Positions 47,071-55,673 of a DNA stretch of 64,000 nt are shown in pieces (within the stretch, counting starts at the first letter, position 1; each line of letters begins with the position of its first letter). A program made the position numbers and the translations under genes. The DNA lies in NCBI RefSeq assembly GCF_032102965.1, contig NZ_CP134880.1, positions 2,790,001 to 2,854,000 on the forward strand. The letters run 5' to 3'. The notes beneath the pieces are model-generated. The model was not told where the DNA came from. It did not search any database and saw nothing but the letters and a program-made list of their open reading frames with translations. Source of the stretch: Demequina capsici. Lineage in GTDB: Bacteria; Actinomycetota; Actinomycetes; Actinomycetales; Demequinaceae.

Positions 47071-47118
47071 CGTCCACGCTGCAGTCGACCTCACCGTCCA
47101 CGCTGCCGTCGACCTCAC
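47071..47118. repeat. 24-bp direct repeat upstream of the sigma factor
   Basis: Two adjacent 24-bp units (47071-47094 and 47095-47118) that differ at one base. They lie 40-90 nt upstream of the sigma-factor start, where its promoter should be, and each contains the palindromic-looking GTCGAC region. Confidence 0.8.
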
Positions 47119-47142
47119 CCCGATAACGGAGCGGCACGCCCG

Positions 47143-47176
47143 GATCGTTGGGTGGTGAGGATCGTCGGGTGGTGAG
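47143..47176. repeat. 17-bp direct repeat in the sigma-factor upstream region
   Basis: Two adjacent copies of GATCGT(T/C)GGGTGGTGAG. They may be regulatory sites or slippage products. With the 24-bp repeat, they fill the gap between the sigma factor and the MOSC gene. Confidence 0.8.
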
Positions 47177-47214
47177 GATCTCAGTGTCGCGCCGGTGGGC
47201 GGATCGCCGCAGGC

Positions 47215-47895
47215 TCAGTCGAGCAGCACCTCGTCGCCCACCGCGAGCGCGCCCGGCGTGGCGACGTCGCAGTAGACGGCGACCCGCATGTCGCGGGTGG
47301 CCCCCAGTCCCTTGAGCCAGCGAGTGCGGTCGGCCACCCCGTCCTGCGGCAGGTCGATCGTGCGGCACCGCTCGATGCGTTGCGTGGGTCGCAACGCGAC
47401 GCCGCCGATCGTGACCTGGCGGCCGAACCAGGTCTCCTCGACGAAGGGCGTCTGCGTCTGCACCACCAGGTTGACGCGCAGCCTGCGTGGGTCGGCGTCC
47501 ACGTCCAGCTCGCGGGCGCACCATTCGAGCGTGGCGGTGCCGATGAGCGACACTGCGCCGTCGTCGAAGTGCGGCACGTCCGACTCGCTCGCCATGCGCA
47601 CGTCGGCCGCCATCGCGGCTGCGAGCGCCGCGTCGAGCGCCGGGTCGCCTGCCGGCCACTCGCTGGTGCCGTCGCTGACGAGCACTGCGCCCAGGTCTGT
47701 GCGGGCGGCGTAGTCGAAGATCGCGTCGCGTCGGACCATGCGCCTGGTGCTCTTGCCGGAGGCGAGGCGCGAGTCCTGGTCGCGCACCGCCCACGCTCGG
47801 TCCCCGACGAGGCCGCGGGCGTCGAGCTCGACGGACTCGAGCGACTCCCCTGCCATGGACTTCACGGGGTACCGGCGGATCGACACGACGCGCAT
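47215..47895 (-). CDS. MOSC domain protein
   Basis: 226 aa. An N-terminal MOSC-associated beta-barrel (SIRRYPVKSMAGESL, GLVGDRAWAV) precedes a C-terminal MOSC domain with LIGTATLEWC, RRLRVNLVVQT and RPTQRIERCRTID. The cysteine in ERCRTID is at the position of the conserved MOSC cysteine. Members bind molybdenum cofactor or transfer sulfur; some reduce N-hydroxylated compounds (YiiM/mARC relatives). Substrate unknown. Divergent from the CPBP gene with 69 nt between starts. Confidence 0.85.
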   Translation of the reverse strand: MRVVSIRRYPVKSMAGESLESVELDARGLVGDRAWAVRDQDSRLASGKSTRRMVRRDAIFDYAARTDLGAVLVSDGTSEWPAGDPALDAALAAAMAADVRMASESDVPHFDDGAVSLIGTATLEWCARELDVDADPRRLRVNLVVQTQTPFVEETWFGRQVTIGGVALRPTQRIERCRTIDLPQDGVADRTRWLKGLGATRDMRVAVYCDVATPGALAVGDEVLLD

Positions 47896-47964
47896 GCCGT
47901 CACTCTAGGACCGCGCCGTCGGATTCTCAGTCAGTTCAGCGGATCGCTCATTACAGTGAGCGGA

Positions 47965-48822
47965 ATGAACGACGCCACTGAGGTCGAGGCGCGGGCCGTC
48001 GCGCCTCTGGACGCCACTCCACCCACCGAGAGGGCGTCCCTGCCCGAGCCCGCCGAGGGGCCTTCGCCGCGGCGGCTCAGGTGGGAGATCGCGATCGTGC
48101 TGGGGCTGTCGCTCGGACAGTCGGCGGCGTTCGCGATCGTGCAGTTCATCCAGTACTACGTGAAGCGGATCGACATCGGCTCCACGACGTCGACGCTGAA
48201 CACGTCACGGTCGACGATCGCGTGGATCGACCTGATCTCGCAGGTCCTGGTGATCGGGTTCAGGCTGATGCCGGTGCTGCTGGTGCTCTACCTGCTCTCG
48301 GACCGTGGGCGGTCGGCGTGGCGCACGCTCGGCCTGACGGGACCGTGGTCGAAGGTGCGGGGGGACGCGGGCTGGATGTTCGCGATCGCCGCCGCGATCG
48401 GCCTGCCCGGCCTGGGGCTGTACCTGGGCAGCCGTGCGCTGGGCCTGACCGTGTCGGTCGACACGTCGGGGCTGCCGTCCGAGTGGTGGGCGGCGACCAT
48501 CCTGCTGCTGTCCGCGGCGAGCATCGGCATCCTCGAGGAGACGATCGCGGTCGGCTACCTCGTCACCCGCCTGCGCGAGCTCCGTTGGGGCGCGCCCGCG
48601 GCGATCGTCGCGTCGGCGCTGCTGCGGGGCAGCTACCACCTGTACCAGGGATGGCCCATGGCGCTCGGCAACGTGGCGATGGGCCTCGTTTTCGCGTACG
48701 TGTTCGTCAGGCGCGGACGCCTGGGCCCGCTGATCGCCGCGCACCTGCTGATCGACGCGGTCGCGTTCATCGGGCCGACGGTGGCGCCCGAGTCCTGGTT
48801 GGCCGCCCTGGGTCTGCAGTAG
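47965..48822 (+). CDS. CPBP-family intramembrane protease homologue
   Basis: 285 aa with about eight helices after a 40-residue polar N-terminus. CPBP motifs: motif 1 EETIAVG near residue 190 (the usual EExxxRG, here without the Arg), motif 2 RGSYHLYQG near 222 (His), motif 3 HLLIDAV near 260. The Glu and His residues for metal-dependent proteolysis (Rce1 type) are kept, so activity is plausible. TACAGT lies 7 nt before the ATG: leaderless pattern. Neighbouring genes give no clear substrate. Confidence 0.82.
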   Translation: MNDATEVEARAVAPLDATPPTERASLPEPAEGPSPRRLRWEIAIVLGLSLGQSAAFAIVQFIQYYVKRIDIGSTTSTLNTSRSTIAWIDLISQVLVIGFRLMPVLLVLYLLSDRGRSAWRTLGLTGPWSKVRGDAGWMFAIAAAIGLPGLGLYLGSRALGLTVSVDTSGLPSEWWAATILLLSAASIGILEETIAVGYLVTRLRELRWGAPAAIVASALLRGSYHLYQGWPMALGNVAMGLVFAYVFVRRGRLGPLIAAHLLIDAVAFIGPTVAPESWLAALGLQ

Positions 48823-48889
48823 AGGACGCTCTCCCCACGACGCGGCACCCTGCGCCGCAGTCCCGGACCGTGCCCCCTAGACTCGCTCC

Positions 48890-51364
48890 ATGGCCGCCGA
48901 CGCACTCGTGGACCAGCCGGGTCAGCCGGCGGGCCCCGCACAGGTGCGGATCGTCGACGCACCGGAGGTGCGGGTCCATCGCTTCACCGACCTTCTGTCC
49001 CTGATCGCCACCCTGGTGGGCATCGTGGTGGTGCTGCTCATCGGCGCGTATGCGACAGGCACCACCGAGGGCATCACGGAGGATGTGAGCGGCTTCGCGA
49101 AGGTCCTCCAGCGCCTGCTGGTGGCGCCTGTGAACATCTTCTCCGGCATCGTCACTCTCGTGATCCCGGCCGTGGTGATCATCGAGATGGCGGTGCGACG
49201 CGAGCCGCGCCGCATCCTCGAGATGATGGGCGCCGCAGTGCTGGCGTTCATCGCGACCGTCGTGTCCGCGCTCACCACCACCTACTTCGGCTCGACGGAG
49301 CTGATCCACGGGCTCGCGATCCGGAACTCGGAAGGCAGCATGGTCGTCTCGCTGCCGGCATACATCTCCGCGGTCGCGGCGATGCTGACCGTCGCGGGGT
49401 TCCGCTCCGGGCGCCGCGTGCTGTCCGTGTCGTGGAACCTGGTGTGGGCCGCGATCGCGGTCGCCGTGATCTCATCGATCGTGACGCTCCCTGCCGCGCT
49501 GGTGACCGTGCTGATCGGCCGCGCGACGGGCCTGCTGCTGCGCTGGTCCATCGGCTCCACCGCTGACCGTGCCTACGGCGAGGCGCTGGTGGCCGGCATC
49601 CGCAGGGCCGGCTTCGACCCCAAGGAGCTGGTGCGCGCCGACGTGCACGACGAGTACGCGGCCGTCGACCTGGACGAGGTGTCCGCCGCGATGGGCCGCA
49701 CGCGCGAGGGTCGCGTCTACGCGCTCACGACGCGGGAGAACCACCACCTGCTGGCGATCGCCCTGGACGGCGACCAGCACGCCGCCGGCTTCCTGGTGAA
49801 GTTCTGGAACACCCTGCGGCTGCGCGGCATCGACGCCCGTGCCGACGTGTCGCTGCGCCACACCGCGGAGGCCACGGCGCTGGTCTCGCACGCGGCGCGC
49901 ACCGCCGGCGTCCGCACCGCCCGTGTGCTCGGCATGAGCCATGTGCGCGACACGATGATCATCATCTATCAGCGACCCAGCGGCGTCGTCCCCCTGTCCG
50001 GCCTGGACGCCGACGCCGTCAGCGACGCGACCGTGGACGCCATCTGGGAGCAGGTGGGCCAGGCGCACGACGCAGGCATCTCCCACCGTTCCCTGTCAGC
50101 GGACACGATCCTCGTGGGCCAGGATCAGGGCGCGGACCCCGTCGTGTGGCTCACCAGCTGGGAGCTGGGCGAGGTCGCGACGTCCACGCTCGCGAAGCGC
50201 ATCGACCTCGCGCAGACCCTCGCGCTGCTGGTGCCCGTCGTCGGCCGCGAGCGCGCCGTGGATTCCGCCCTGCGCGCCATGAGCGATGACGACCTGGAGC
50301 AGGTGGCGCCGCTGCTGCAGTCGATCGTGCTGCCACGGTCCACCCGGCACGCCCTGCGCAAGGCGGACCACCATGCGCTGCCGAACATCCGCTCCGCGAT
50401 CATCACGCGCCTGCCCGATGCGGACATCGAGACCGAGAACATCCAGCGGTTCGGCTGGCGCACCGTGCTCACGCTGTTCCTGGGGGTGATCGCCGCCGCG
50501 ATCATCCTTGCCAGCTTCAACACGCAGACGATCATCGCCGCCCTGTCCGAGGCGAACCTGTGGTGGCTGCTGGTGGCGCTGTCCTTCGACTGGCTGACGT
50601 TCATCGGCGCCGCCATCAGCCTCGCCGCGTTCAGCCCGATCCGCATGCCGTTCAACCGCGTGTGGCTCACCCAGGCGGCTGCGGCGTACATCGCGCTCGC
50701 CGTGCCCGCCGGCATCGGCCCCGCCGCGCTCAACCTGCGGCTGCTCACGCGCCGGAAGGTGCCCACGCCGCTGGCCGTCGCCACCGTCGGCCTGGTGCAG
50801 GTGAGCTCCATCATCGTCACCGTGACGGCGCTGGTGCTCCTCACGCTCACCACCGGCTCCGAGGGAACGCTCGCGGCACTGCCGAGCACGTCGATCCTGA
50901 TCGGCGTCGGCGTGGTCGCTGCCGTCGTGGCGCTGTCGCTCACGGTGCCGCGCGTGCGCAAGCTGGTCGCCGCGCGTGTGGTGCCGATGGCCCGCCAGAC
51001 GTGGCCGCGTCTGTCGCAGGTCATCGGCCAGCCCTGGCGCCTGGCGGTCGGCATCGCTGGAAACCTGGTGCTCGCGGGCGCCTATGTGGGCGCGTTCTGG
51101 GCGGTGCTCGAGGCGTTCGGCCAGGACCTGGCCCTCATCGACGTCGCCGTCCTCTACTTCCTGTCCAACGCTGTCGGCGCCCTGGTGCCCACGCCCGGCG
51201 GGCTCGGTGCCGTCGAGACCGCGCTCATCGCCGGACTCACCGCTGCGGGGCTCGGCGCCGTCGCCGTGCCTGTCGCGATCATCTACCGCCTGATCTCGTA
51301 CTGGGCGCGCATCCCCATGGGGTACTTCGCGATGAAGTTCCTGCAGAACCACGGCGAGCTGTAG
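48890..51364 (+). CDS. Pseudokinase-flippase fusion (UPF0104/LPG-synthase TM family)
   Basis: 824 aa in three parts. Residues about 30-225: a membrane region of five or six helices. About 225-500: a protein-kinase-like domain, with a lysine in GFLVKFW but the catalytic loop HRSLSADTILVG (HRD Asp replaced by Ser) and the DFG position reading TSW, so it should be inactive or nearly so. About 515-824: eight helices of the UPF0104/LPG-synthase type ending with LVPTPGGLGAVETALIAGL. It probably moves or modifies a lipid-linked product under control of the pseudokinase. Start ATG at 48890, 6 nt after TAGACT (leaderless). Similar fusions exist in Actinomycetota. Confidence 0.8.
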   Translation: MAADALVDQPGQPAGPAQVRIVDAPEVRVHRFTDLLSLIATLVGIVVVLLIGAYATGTTEGITEDVSGFAKVLQRLLVAPVNIFSGIVTLVIPAVVIIEMAVRREPRRILEMMGAAVLAFIATVVSALTTTYFGSTELIHGLAIRNSEGSMVVSLPAYISAVAAMLTVAGFRSGRRVLSVSWNLVWAAIAVAVISSIVTLPAALVTVLIGRATGLLLRWSIGSTADRAYGEALVAGIRRAGFDPKELVRADVHDEYAAVDLDEVSAAMGRTREGRVYALTTRENHHLLAIALDGDQHAAGFLVKFWNTLRLRGIDARADVSLRHTAEATALVSHAARTAGVRTARVLGMSHVRDTMIIIYQRPSGVVPLSGLDADAVSDATVDAIWEQVGQAHDAGISHRSLSADTILVGQDQGADPVVWLTSWELGEVATSTLAKRIDLAQTLALLVPVVGRERAVDSALRAMSDDDLEQVAPLLQSIVLPRSTRHALRKADHHALPNIRSAIITRLPDADIETENIQRFGWRTVLTLFLGVIAAAIILASFNTQTIIAALSEANLWWLLVALSFDWLTFIGAAISLAAFSPIRMPFNRVWLTQAAAAYIALAVPAGIGPAALNLRLLTRRKVPTPLAVATVGLVQVSSIIVTVTALVLLTLTTGSEGTLAALPSTSILIGVGVVAAVVALSLTVPRVRKLVAARVVPMARQTWPRLSQVIGQPWRLAVGIAGNLVLAGAYVGAFWAVLEAFGQDLALIDVAVLYFLSNAVGALVPTPGGLGAVETALIAGLTAAGLGAVAVPVAIIYRLISYWARIPMGYFAMKFLQNHGEL

Positions 51365-51552
51365 CTGCTTGAAGCTGCCGCCGCGGCTGGGCGTGACCGT
51401 CCATCCGGCACCGCGGTCGATCAAGCGTGGCATTTGCCAGGGTGCAGACCCGCGCATCTGAACCCGACACTCCCGTCGGGAGTCGATCAGACGGGCAAGC
51501 CCGCCAGTTGTTAGTCCACCCCTTTGGGGGCTCTGGGTGCGACGCCTTGAGA
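51365..51552. other. Intergenic region with terminator-like hairpin
   Basis: 188 nt between converging genes. ACTCCC-GTC-GGGAGT near 51469-51483 is a compact stem, and CCACCCCTTTGGGGG near 51517 is another partial stem. These could end transcription from either side. No gene is apparent. Confidence 0.4.
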
Positions 51553-51762
51553 CTAGGCCCCGGCGGACAGGTTCCCCTGCGTGCGGCGGCTCGCGCGTCC
51601 CCACAGCAGGTACAAGATCGGGCCGATCGGGAAGAGCAGGACCGTTGCGCCGATCCACGCCCACCTCGGCGCGACTTTCACGTCGTTTCTCACTATGTCG
51701 ACGATGACAAGCGCCATCAACACCGCCACAAACAGCCACATCGGCGAGAGGCCCGTCTGCAT
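51553..51762 (-). CDS. Small PLDc_N-type membrane protein
   Basis: 69 aa with two hydrophobic segments. The motif WAWIGATVLLFPIGPILYLLWGR is that of the PLDc_N (cardiolipin synthase N-terminal) module found in many small actinobacterial proteins. The ATG at 51762 has no clear ribosome site; an internal ATG (MWLFVAVLM) is possible. An IS element begins 14 nt upstream, so its native promoter has probably been displaced. Confidence 0.7.
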   Translation of the reverse strand: MQTGLSPMWLFVAVLMALVIVDIVRNDVKVAPRWAWIGATVLLFPIGPILYLLWGRASRRTQGNLSAGA

Positions 51763-51833
51763 GCTGCCGACGATTTTGAACCGTCCTCGGTTTGATGCCG
51801 CTTCCTTTCGAGTCTGGAAGGAAGATAGAGCCC

Positions 51834-52121
51834 ATGCCGAAGAGGATTCCCGAGGAGACCAAGCAGCGCGCCGTGCGGCTGGTCTTGGACCATCTCGACG
51901 ATTACCCGAATCTCACCGTCGCGTGCCAAACGGTCGCGGGCCGGCTTGGCTTCGAGGCCGAGTCGCTGCGCCGGTGGGTGCGCCAAGCGCAGGTCGATGC
52001 CGGTGAGCGTCAGGGCGTGACGACGTCCGAGTCCGAGAAGATTCGCAAGCTCGAGCGTGAGAACCGCGAGCTGCGGGAGGCCAACGCGATCCTCAAGGAC
52101 GCAGCGGTTTTCTTGCGCTAA
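51834..52121 (+). CDS. IS3-family transposase OrfA
   Basis: 95 aa. HTH: PEETKQRAVRLVLDHLDDY, then LGFEAESLRRWVRQAQVD; C-terminal leucine-zipper coil EKIRKLERENRELREANAIL for dimerisation. It ends in TAA at 52119. Comparison with the frame just beyond (GAA CTC GAC CCC CGT CGG CGC TGA, reading 52124-52147) suggests that two extra bases near 52113-52122 truncated the usual C-terminus and misplaced the -1 frameshift with orfB. That comparison is from memory of the family. Confidence 0.75.
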   Translation: MPKRIPEETKQRAVRLVLDHLDDYPNLTVACQTVAGRLGFEAESLRRWVRQAQVDAGERQGVTTSESEKIRKLERENRELREANAILKDAAVFLR

Positions 52122-53093
52122 GGGAACTCGACCCCCGTCGGCGCTGATCGTCGCGTTCATCGACGAGCAGCGCGCCAAGGGTCGTGCGGTCGAGTCGATC
52201 TGCTCCGTCCTGCGAGACCAGGGCGTCCACATCGCCGCGCGAACCTACCGAGACATGCGCATCCGTGACGCATCGGTGCGGGACCGCAGCGATGCGGTCG
52301 TGATCGACGCGCTGCTGGCCACGACCGGCACTCCCGAGGGCATGTACGGGCGTCGCAAGATGGTCTCCCACCTGCGACGCCAAGGCCTACCTGCCTCGGC
52401 CCGTCAGGTCGACCGTCTCATGCGAGACCTGGGACTCAACGGTCGTGTGCGTGGCCGCAGTGTGCACACCACGATCGCTGACCGACATGCTGACCGCGCC
52501 CCGGACCTGCTGGAGCGGGACTTCACCGCGCCGGCCCCGAACATCCGCTGGGTCGCGGACTTCACCTACGTGCGCACGTGGGCCGGCTTCGCCTACGTCT
52601 CGTTCGTCATCGACTGCTACTCGCGGGCGATCGTCGGCTGGCATGCGTCGATGTCGAAGACGACGCCGCTGGTGACGACCGCGCTGCGCATGGGACTGTG
52701 GCGGCGCGACCGCGCCGGGCACCCTGCAGGCGACGGCCTGGTGCATCACTCTGACGCAGGAAGCCAGTTCACGTCCGTCTCCTTCGCCGAGACCCTCGCC
52801 CTCGAAGGCATCGCAGCTTGCGAAGCGGATCTATCGGCGATGCCTACGATAACGCCCTGGCAGAGTCCACGATCGGGCTGTTCAAGAACGAAGCGATCCG
52901 CGACGACTCACCATTCCGCGACGGCCCGCTCAGGCGTTTGGAAGACGTCGAATGGGTCACGCTGGCATGGGTCGACTGGTACAACAAGCACCGCCTGCAC
53001 TCGCGCCTGGGCGACGTCCCGCCCGACGAGTTCGAGGCTGCCTACTACGCTGACATCACCACGCCCGCACCGTCGGTGCCGACACCCGCATAG
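52122..53093 (+). pseudogene. IS3-family transposase OrfB, frameshifted
   Basis: An rve-type integrase: HTH_21 region YGRRKMVSHLRRQGLPASAR, first Asp in RWVADFTYVRTW, second Asp in HHSDAGSQFTS. Shortly after, near 52818-52835, the reading frame shifts (+2/-1), and the third catalytic residue (Glu of NALAESTIGLFKNE) and the C-terminal NKHRLHSRLGDVPPDEFE are found in another frame up to the TAG at 53091. The two halves cannot form one protein without another frameshift, so the element is probably immobile on its own. Confidence 0.85.
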
Positions 53094-53163
53094 AAGCGGC
53101 AAGAAACCGCGGACGGTTCAGTCCACGAACCGTGTGTGGCCCAATCGCGCGAGAACTCGCGGG

Positions 53164-53640
53164 TCACCCGCCAACGCGACTCGCCTTGAGGAACTCCCGC
53201 AGTTGTCCGACCTGACGCATCACTCGGCCGCTTGGCCGGGGTTCCTCGCGTGGCTCATAGTGATAGATCTGCTGGAGAATCAATGGCTCGTCGCGCCCAA
53301 CAATCGTCAGAACAGGCGCTTGCGAGAACCAAAGAATCCGATCCTGAAGCACTGCAGAGTCGACCGCCGCGACCTGTGCCCACGCGATCCTGCGTCGCGA
53401 GGCCCAACCGTGGATCGACACGCCACCGCTGTCAGCGACAACGCGAACAAACGGTGCGCGGAGCATGAAGAAAGTGGATGGGATCGCAATCACCCATCCC
53501 ATCACTTCACCCACCAAATCCTCCGAATAGTCGACCATCGACCAGCCGACGAGGGCGAATCCGGCAGAACAGAGCGCGAGCCCGACGAACTGCACCCAAC
53601 CGCCGCGCAAAGTTACGCGCACCGCGCCGATCCTGGTCAT
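53164..53640 (-). CDS. Two-helix membrane protein with PH-like domain (candidate immunity protein)
   Basis: 158 aa. Two hydrophobic helices (FVGLALCSAGFALVGWSM and VMGWVIAIPSTFFMLRA) form an N-terminal hairpin; a soluble beta-rich domain follows (VRVVADSGGVSIHGWASRRR, ILWFSQAPVLTIVGRDEP), resembling bacterial PH domains. It is the last gene of the displaced Rhs cassette, 28 nt after the tip ORF, the position of an immunity gene. Start ATG at 53640; the longer open frame would begin in poor sequence. No strong family match from memory; the immunity role is inferred from context and from two similar proteins at 55158 and 56127. Confidence 0.6.
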   Translation of the reverse strand: MTRIGAVRVTLRGGWVQFVGLALCSAGFALVGWSMVDYSEDLVGEVMGWVIAIPSTFFMLRAPFVRVVADSGGVSIHGWASRRRIAWAQVAAVDSAVLQDRILWFSQAPVLTIVGRDEPLILQQIYHYEPREEPRPSGRVMRQVGQLREFLKASRVGG

Positions 53641-53668
53641 GTCACACGCCCCGCTCCCCAGCCACTCT

Positions 53669-54052
53669 CTAACAGTATTGATTCTTCCGCTTGGCACAGC
53701 CTGCAACCTTCAAGGCCGGAAGGACCAAGCCTGCACTCGACGCCACTGCCCCCTGATAGTAGATATCGCGGCCGAGAATCTTGGCAGGCGCACCCTTCCA
53801 CGCGGCGGTGGAGGTACCCCTGGCGAACGTGGTAAGCCGACCGACGCGAGCCATCGTCATCGGAACTCTTAGAAGCCCGAACGTAGCCACCGTCGGCACC
53901 GCATCACCAGCGGTCGCCTTCGCTGTCTTCCGCCATCCGCCGCCCTCAGCTGCACGCTGTTGCGCGCGCACGCCAAAAGCTACAGCCTGCGCGATTGCGC
54001 ACACCAACAAGCCTCCAACGATGCAAGCGCCCGCAGCGACAATATTCGCCAC
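53669..54052 (-). CDS. Displaced Rhs tip (putative toxin), separated from its core by TGA
   Basis: 127 codons from GTG at 54052. It starts with a hydrophobic stretch (IVAAGACIVGGLLVCAIAQA), then a basic region (QQRAAEGGGWRKTAKA), then a Gly/Arg-rich C-terminal part ending CAKRKNQYC. It lies in the same frame as the Rhs-core fragment just upstream, with only TGA (54068-54070) plus five codons between. A ribosome site for the GTG is not evident. So it is probably the C-terminal tip of that fragment, cut off by a nonsense mutation, rather than an independent gene. No known toxin fold recognised. Confidence 0.5.
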   Translation of the reverse strand: MANIVAAGACIVGGLLVCAIAQAVAFGVRAQQRAAEGGGWRKTAKATAGDAVPTVATFGLLRVPMTMARVGRLTTFARGTSTAAWKGAPAKILGRDIYYQGAVASSAGLVLPALKVAGCAKRKNQYC

Positions 54053-54067
54053 GAGGGTGCAATTCTT

Positions 54068-55156
54068 TCAAGCCCAACGTCCCGCGGCCCATGCACCACT
54101 CTTGATCTTTGACCACCAGTTCTTGCCGTTGGTGTCGTATTTGTTGATGGGGTCTTGGGGGTAGGTGTAGGCGGTGGTGTTGCCGCCGGGGACGGGATCC
54201 ACGCTCGTGAAGGATCCGGTGACGGGGTTGTAGAGGCGGACTCCCATGAGCATGAGTCCGGTGGTGTCGGTGGCGCGTTCCTTCGCTCCGAGCCATCCGT
54301 AGGTGAGGACTCCGGTGTCGGTGTCGGTGGTGCTGGTGACGGGGTTGCCGTATTCGTCGAAGTCGCTATACCCACCGACATTGGTGACGGTGCTGTCGGC
54401 GCTGACGGTGACCGGCAGGGCGACATCACCATGGATATCGGACAGTTGCAGCTGCGCGACCCCGTCGGTGAGGGTGAGTCCTAGGTCGCCGCCGAGGGAC
54501 GACCCATACCAAGACGTGGTCTGGTTGCCGGTGGTGTCTGTCGAGATAGCCCACGAAGGACTGTCCGACTGGTCCGCGTAGTGGCGCACGAGGGTGGTCG
54601 TGCCCGAGCTTGACGTGGTCGTCGCGCTCGTGCGGCGTTGCAGGGCATCCAGGCTGTAGGTTGTGGTGACACCGTTTTGGGTCAGCGACGCGGCGAGGTC
54701 GTTGTCGTAATAACCGACCGCCAGATCCCCAGCCGATCCTCCTGCAGGGGTGTCCGCTCCGGGGATCAGGGTCTGCCGCCCCAACGCGTCATACACGTAT
54801 GCGGCTCCACCGTTCGCGGCGGTCTGCACCCGATCAGCCGAGTCATACGTCCACGACTGTGCCGTGCCCGTCCCTGCCGCCACACACCCCCCATCCGTGC
54901 CTGAGATCCCGGCTGTGCGGGACAGACGGTTCCCACGGACGTCGAACCTGTAAGTGCGTGTCACACAGGTCGTGACATCTCCGGCAGCCGGATCCGTGTT
55001 GACCGCCTCACCTGTGACGGCGGTGCGATCCGTGACGACCGTCAACCGTCCCGCCATGTCATACGCATACGACCGGTCATAAGGGGAAACACTGTCAGAG
55101 TCGACCAGCCCCGCAGGCGTCGACTCCGCGACCACACGACCGAACAGGTCCGACAC
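54068..55156 (-). pseudogene. Orphan Rhs core fragment (displaced C-terminus)
   Basis: 362 codons that repeat the last part of the large Rhs protein at about 90% identity: SDLFGRVVAESTPAG, RSYAYDMAGRLTVVTDRTAV, the RHS-associated core LMLMGVRLYNPVTGSFTSV, PQDPINKYD. After the core the sequence diverges completely (NGKNWWSKIKSGAWAAGRWA then TGA), as expected for exchangeable tips. It begins at a GTG inside what was once internal core coding sequence and lacks any secretion signal, so it can only matter as a recombination donor or if expressed inside the cell. Typed pseudogene because it is a truncated copy. Confidence 0.75.
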
Positions 55157-55157
55157 T

Positions 55158-55661
55158 TCACTCCAACCGACCAGGGCCAGCAGGCAAGCCGAACTGCTCT
55201 CGCAAGTCCTTCACCCGACGCTTCGTCGTGCCAAACCCTGCCACCGTCAGCCGACACGCCCGCGCACTCCCACGGCCGTCCTTGAACGTGAGCGTCGCCC
55301 ACACTCGAGAGTCCTGATAGGAGTTCACGAATCCGTCATACGGCACATAGCCGATGACAAGGTCGTGGTCGACACGATATGTCCTCGTACGAAGCCAGTC
55401 CCGCACCACAAGGTCACCATGCCGGTCCACCCAGACGCCGCCCACGAAGACCCTGGCGACCACGAGTACCGACATTCCCAGCCCGAATGCTCCGAACAGA
55501 CCACCTTGACCGGTATCCACCGCACCCATGAACGTCGCGAGGCCAAGCACCACGAGCATCGCCGCGAATCCCCACGCAACCAGGCCCGAGCGAACGACGT
55601 GCCGTGATTCCATCAACTGGCGCACAGACGACCTACCACCTGACTCACTTGCTGACGCCAT
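55158..55661 (-). CDS. Membrane protein with PH-like domain (candidate immunity protein)
   Basis: About 167 aa. Two hydrophobic helices (LVAWGFAAMLVVLGLATFMG and GAFGLGMSVLVVARVFVGG), then a soluble beta-rich domain (VDRHGDLVVRDWLRTRTY, VWATLTFKDGRG, ACRLTVAGFGTTKRRV). It has the same layout as the proteins at 53164 and 56127. The last codons (GPGRLE, then TGA) come from Rhs-core DNA: homology with the main rhs gene starts near 55176, so a core fragment was joined to the end of this gene. The start is uncertain: ATG at 55661, 55673 or 55613. Confidence 0.55.
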   Translation of the reverse strand: MASASESGGRSSVRQLMESRHVVRSGLVAWGFAAMLVVLGLATFMGAVDTGQGGLFGAFGLGMSVLVVARVFVGGVWVDRHGDLVVRDWLRTRTYRVDHDLVIGYVPYDGFVNSYQDSRVWATLTFKDGRGSARACRLTVAGFGTTKRRVKDLREQFGLPAGPGRLE

Positions 55662-55673
55662 ATCCGACCACAT

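Larger units (their letters stand above)
51777..53120 (+). mobile_element. IS3-family insertion sequence, degenerate, 1344 bp
   Basis: Bounded by 28-bp terminal inverted repeats, 51777-51804 and 53093-53120 (25 of 28 matched; outer end TGAACCGTCC). It encodes an IS3-type orfA with HTH and leucine zipper and an orfB integrase with a frameshift in its DDE core. No target duplication is visible (ttt on the left, gtc on the right). It lies between the accessory toxin cassettes and the core chromosome. Confidence 0.85.

Noticed and set aside
51771-53125. Target-site duplication around the IS3 element
   Set aside because: The bases next to the two inverted repeats (ttt and gtc) do not match.
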